A stretch of 6,882 nt of DNA from Bordetella parapertussis (lineage in GTDB: Bacteria; Pseudomonadota; Gammaproteobacteria; Burkholderiales; CAIKXV01), in contig CAMDXD010000215.1 in NCBI GenBank assembly GCA_945877995.1, positions 1-6,882 of the forward strand, written 5' to 3'. The stretch's first letter is position 1. The number at the start of each line of letters is the position of its first letter. This document shows, piece by piece, positions 6,725 through 6,882 of the stretch. The position numbers were made by a program, and so were the translations under genes. Below the pieces are notes generated by a model. It saw only the letters and a program-made list of their open reading frames with translations. It did no database searches and was not told the DNA's origin.

Positions 6725-6882
6725 ATGAAACAGACCTTCCTCGATTTCGAGAAACCGATCGCCGAGATCGAAGCGCAGATCGAAGCGCTGCTCGTGGCGC
6801 ACGATCTCGCGCCCGATGGCACTGCCTCCGATCCCGCCGACGAGATCGCCGCCTTGCGCCGGCAGAGTGCTGCGGCCACCAG
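6725..6882 (+). CDS. accA: Acetyl-CoA carboxylase carboxyltransferase subunit alpha, N-terminal part
   Basis: Only the first 52 codons are inside the window. The opening MKQTFLDFEKPIAEIEAQIE is the strongly conserved AccA N-terminus, followed by the expected acidic linker (DPADEIAALRRQ). AccA pairs with AccD to move the carboxyl group from biotin on AccB to acetyl-CoA, giving malonyl-CoA for fatty acid synthesis in the cytoplasm. The ATG at 6725 matches the family start. There is no Shine-Dalgarno site, and the TATCAT -10 candidate ends only 8 nt upstream, so the mRNA may be nearly leaderless. The catalytic region lies beyond the window. Confidence 0.93.
   Translation, partial: MKQTFLDFEKPIAEIEAQIEALLVAHDLAPDGTASDPADEIAALRRQSAAAT

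Overview
The window reads as high-GC chromosome from a proteobacterium, most likely a betaproteobacterium (Burkholderiales or a relative). This rests on the GC-rich coding, the Bug-type solute-binding protein genes that are expanded in that group, and the character of the YccA, RlmD and AccA proteins. No species can be named from the sequence.

The left half (1-3335) looks accessory. A Bug-family periplasmic binding protein gene (1-480, minus, 3' end outside the window) is divergent from a secreted metallo-beta-lactamase-fold hydrolase (694-1755, plus). Next come a 5'-truncated ParE-type toxin remnant (1780-1965, minus), an intact VapBC-type toxin-antitoxin operon (2063-2726, plus) with a palindromic operator candidate across the antitoxin start codon, and a decayed stretch holding a clear N-terminal fragment of a second Bug gene (2857-3081). 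An intergenic scar follows, with a 13-bp-spaced direct repeat and an AT-rich island. It ends exactly at the 3' end of a tRNA-Ser(UGA) gene (3336-3425, minus). A tRNA 3' end is a classic integration point, so the tRNA is a natural boundary between accessory and core DNA, although no integrase or duplicated attachment site is visible.

The right half (3426-6882) looks like compact core genome. It holds yccA (Bax-inhibitor-1 family membrane protein, plus) and, convergent with it, rlmD (23S rRNA m5U methyltransferase, minus). The two share one strong bidirectional UUCG terminator. Upstream of rlmD, in the same direction, is a DEDDy 3'-5' exonuclease gene, and divergent from that is the start of accA (acetyl-CoA carboxylase alpha subunit, plus, cut by the window edge). 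The short exonuclease/accA spacer carries two divergent -10 elements, and the one facing accA would give an almost leaderless transcript.

I do not see a clearly new multi-gene system. The points most worth checking are the tRNA-bounded decay zone with two toxin loci (one dead, one apparently live), the vapBC operator, the Bug/hydrolase divergent pair, and the near-leaderless accA start.
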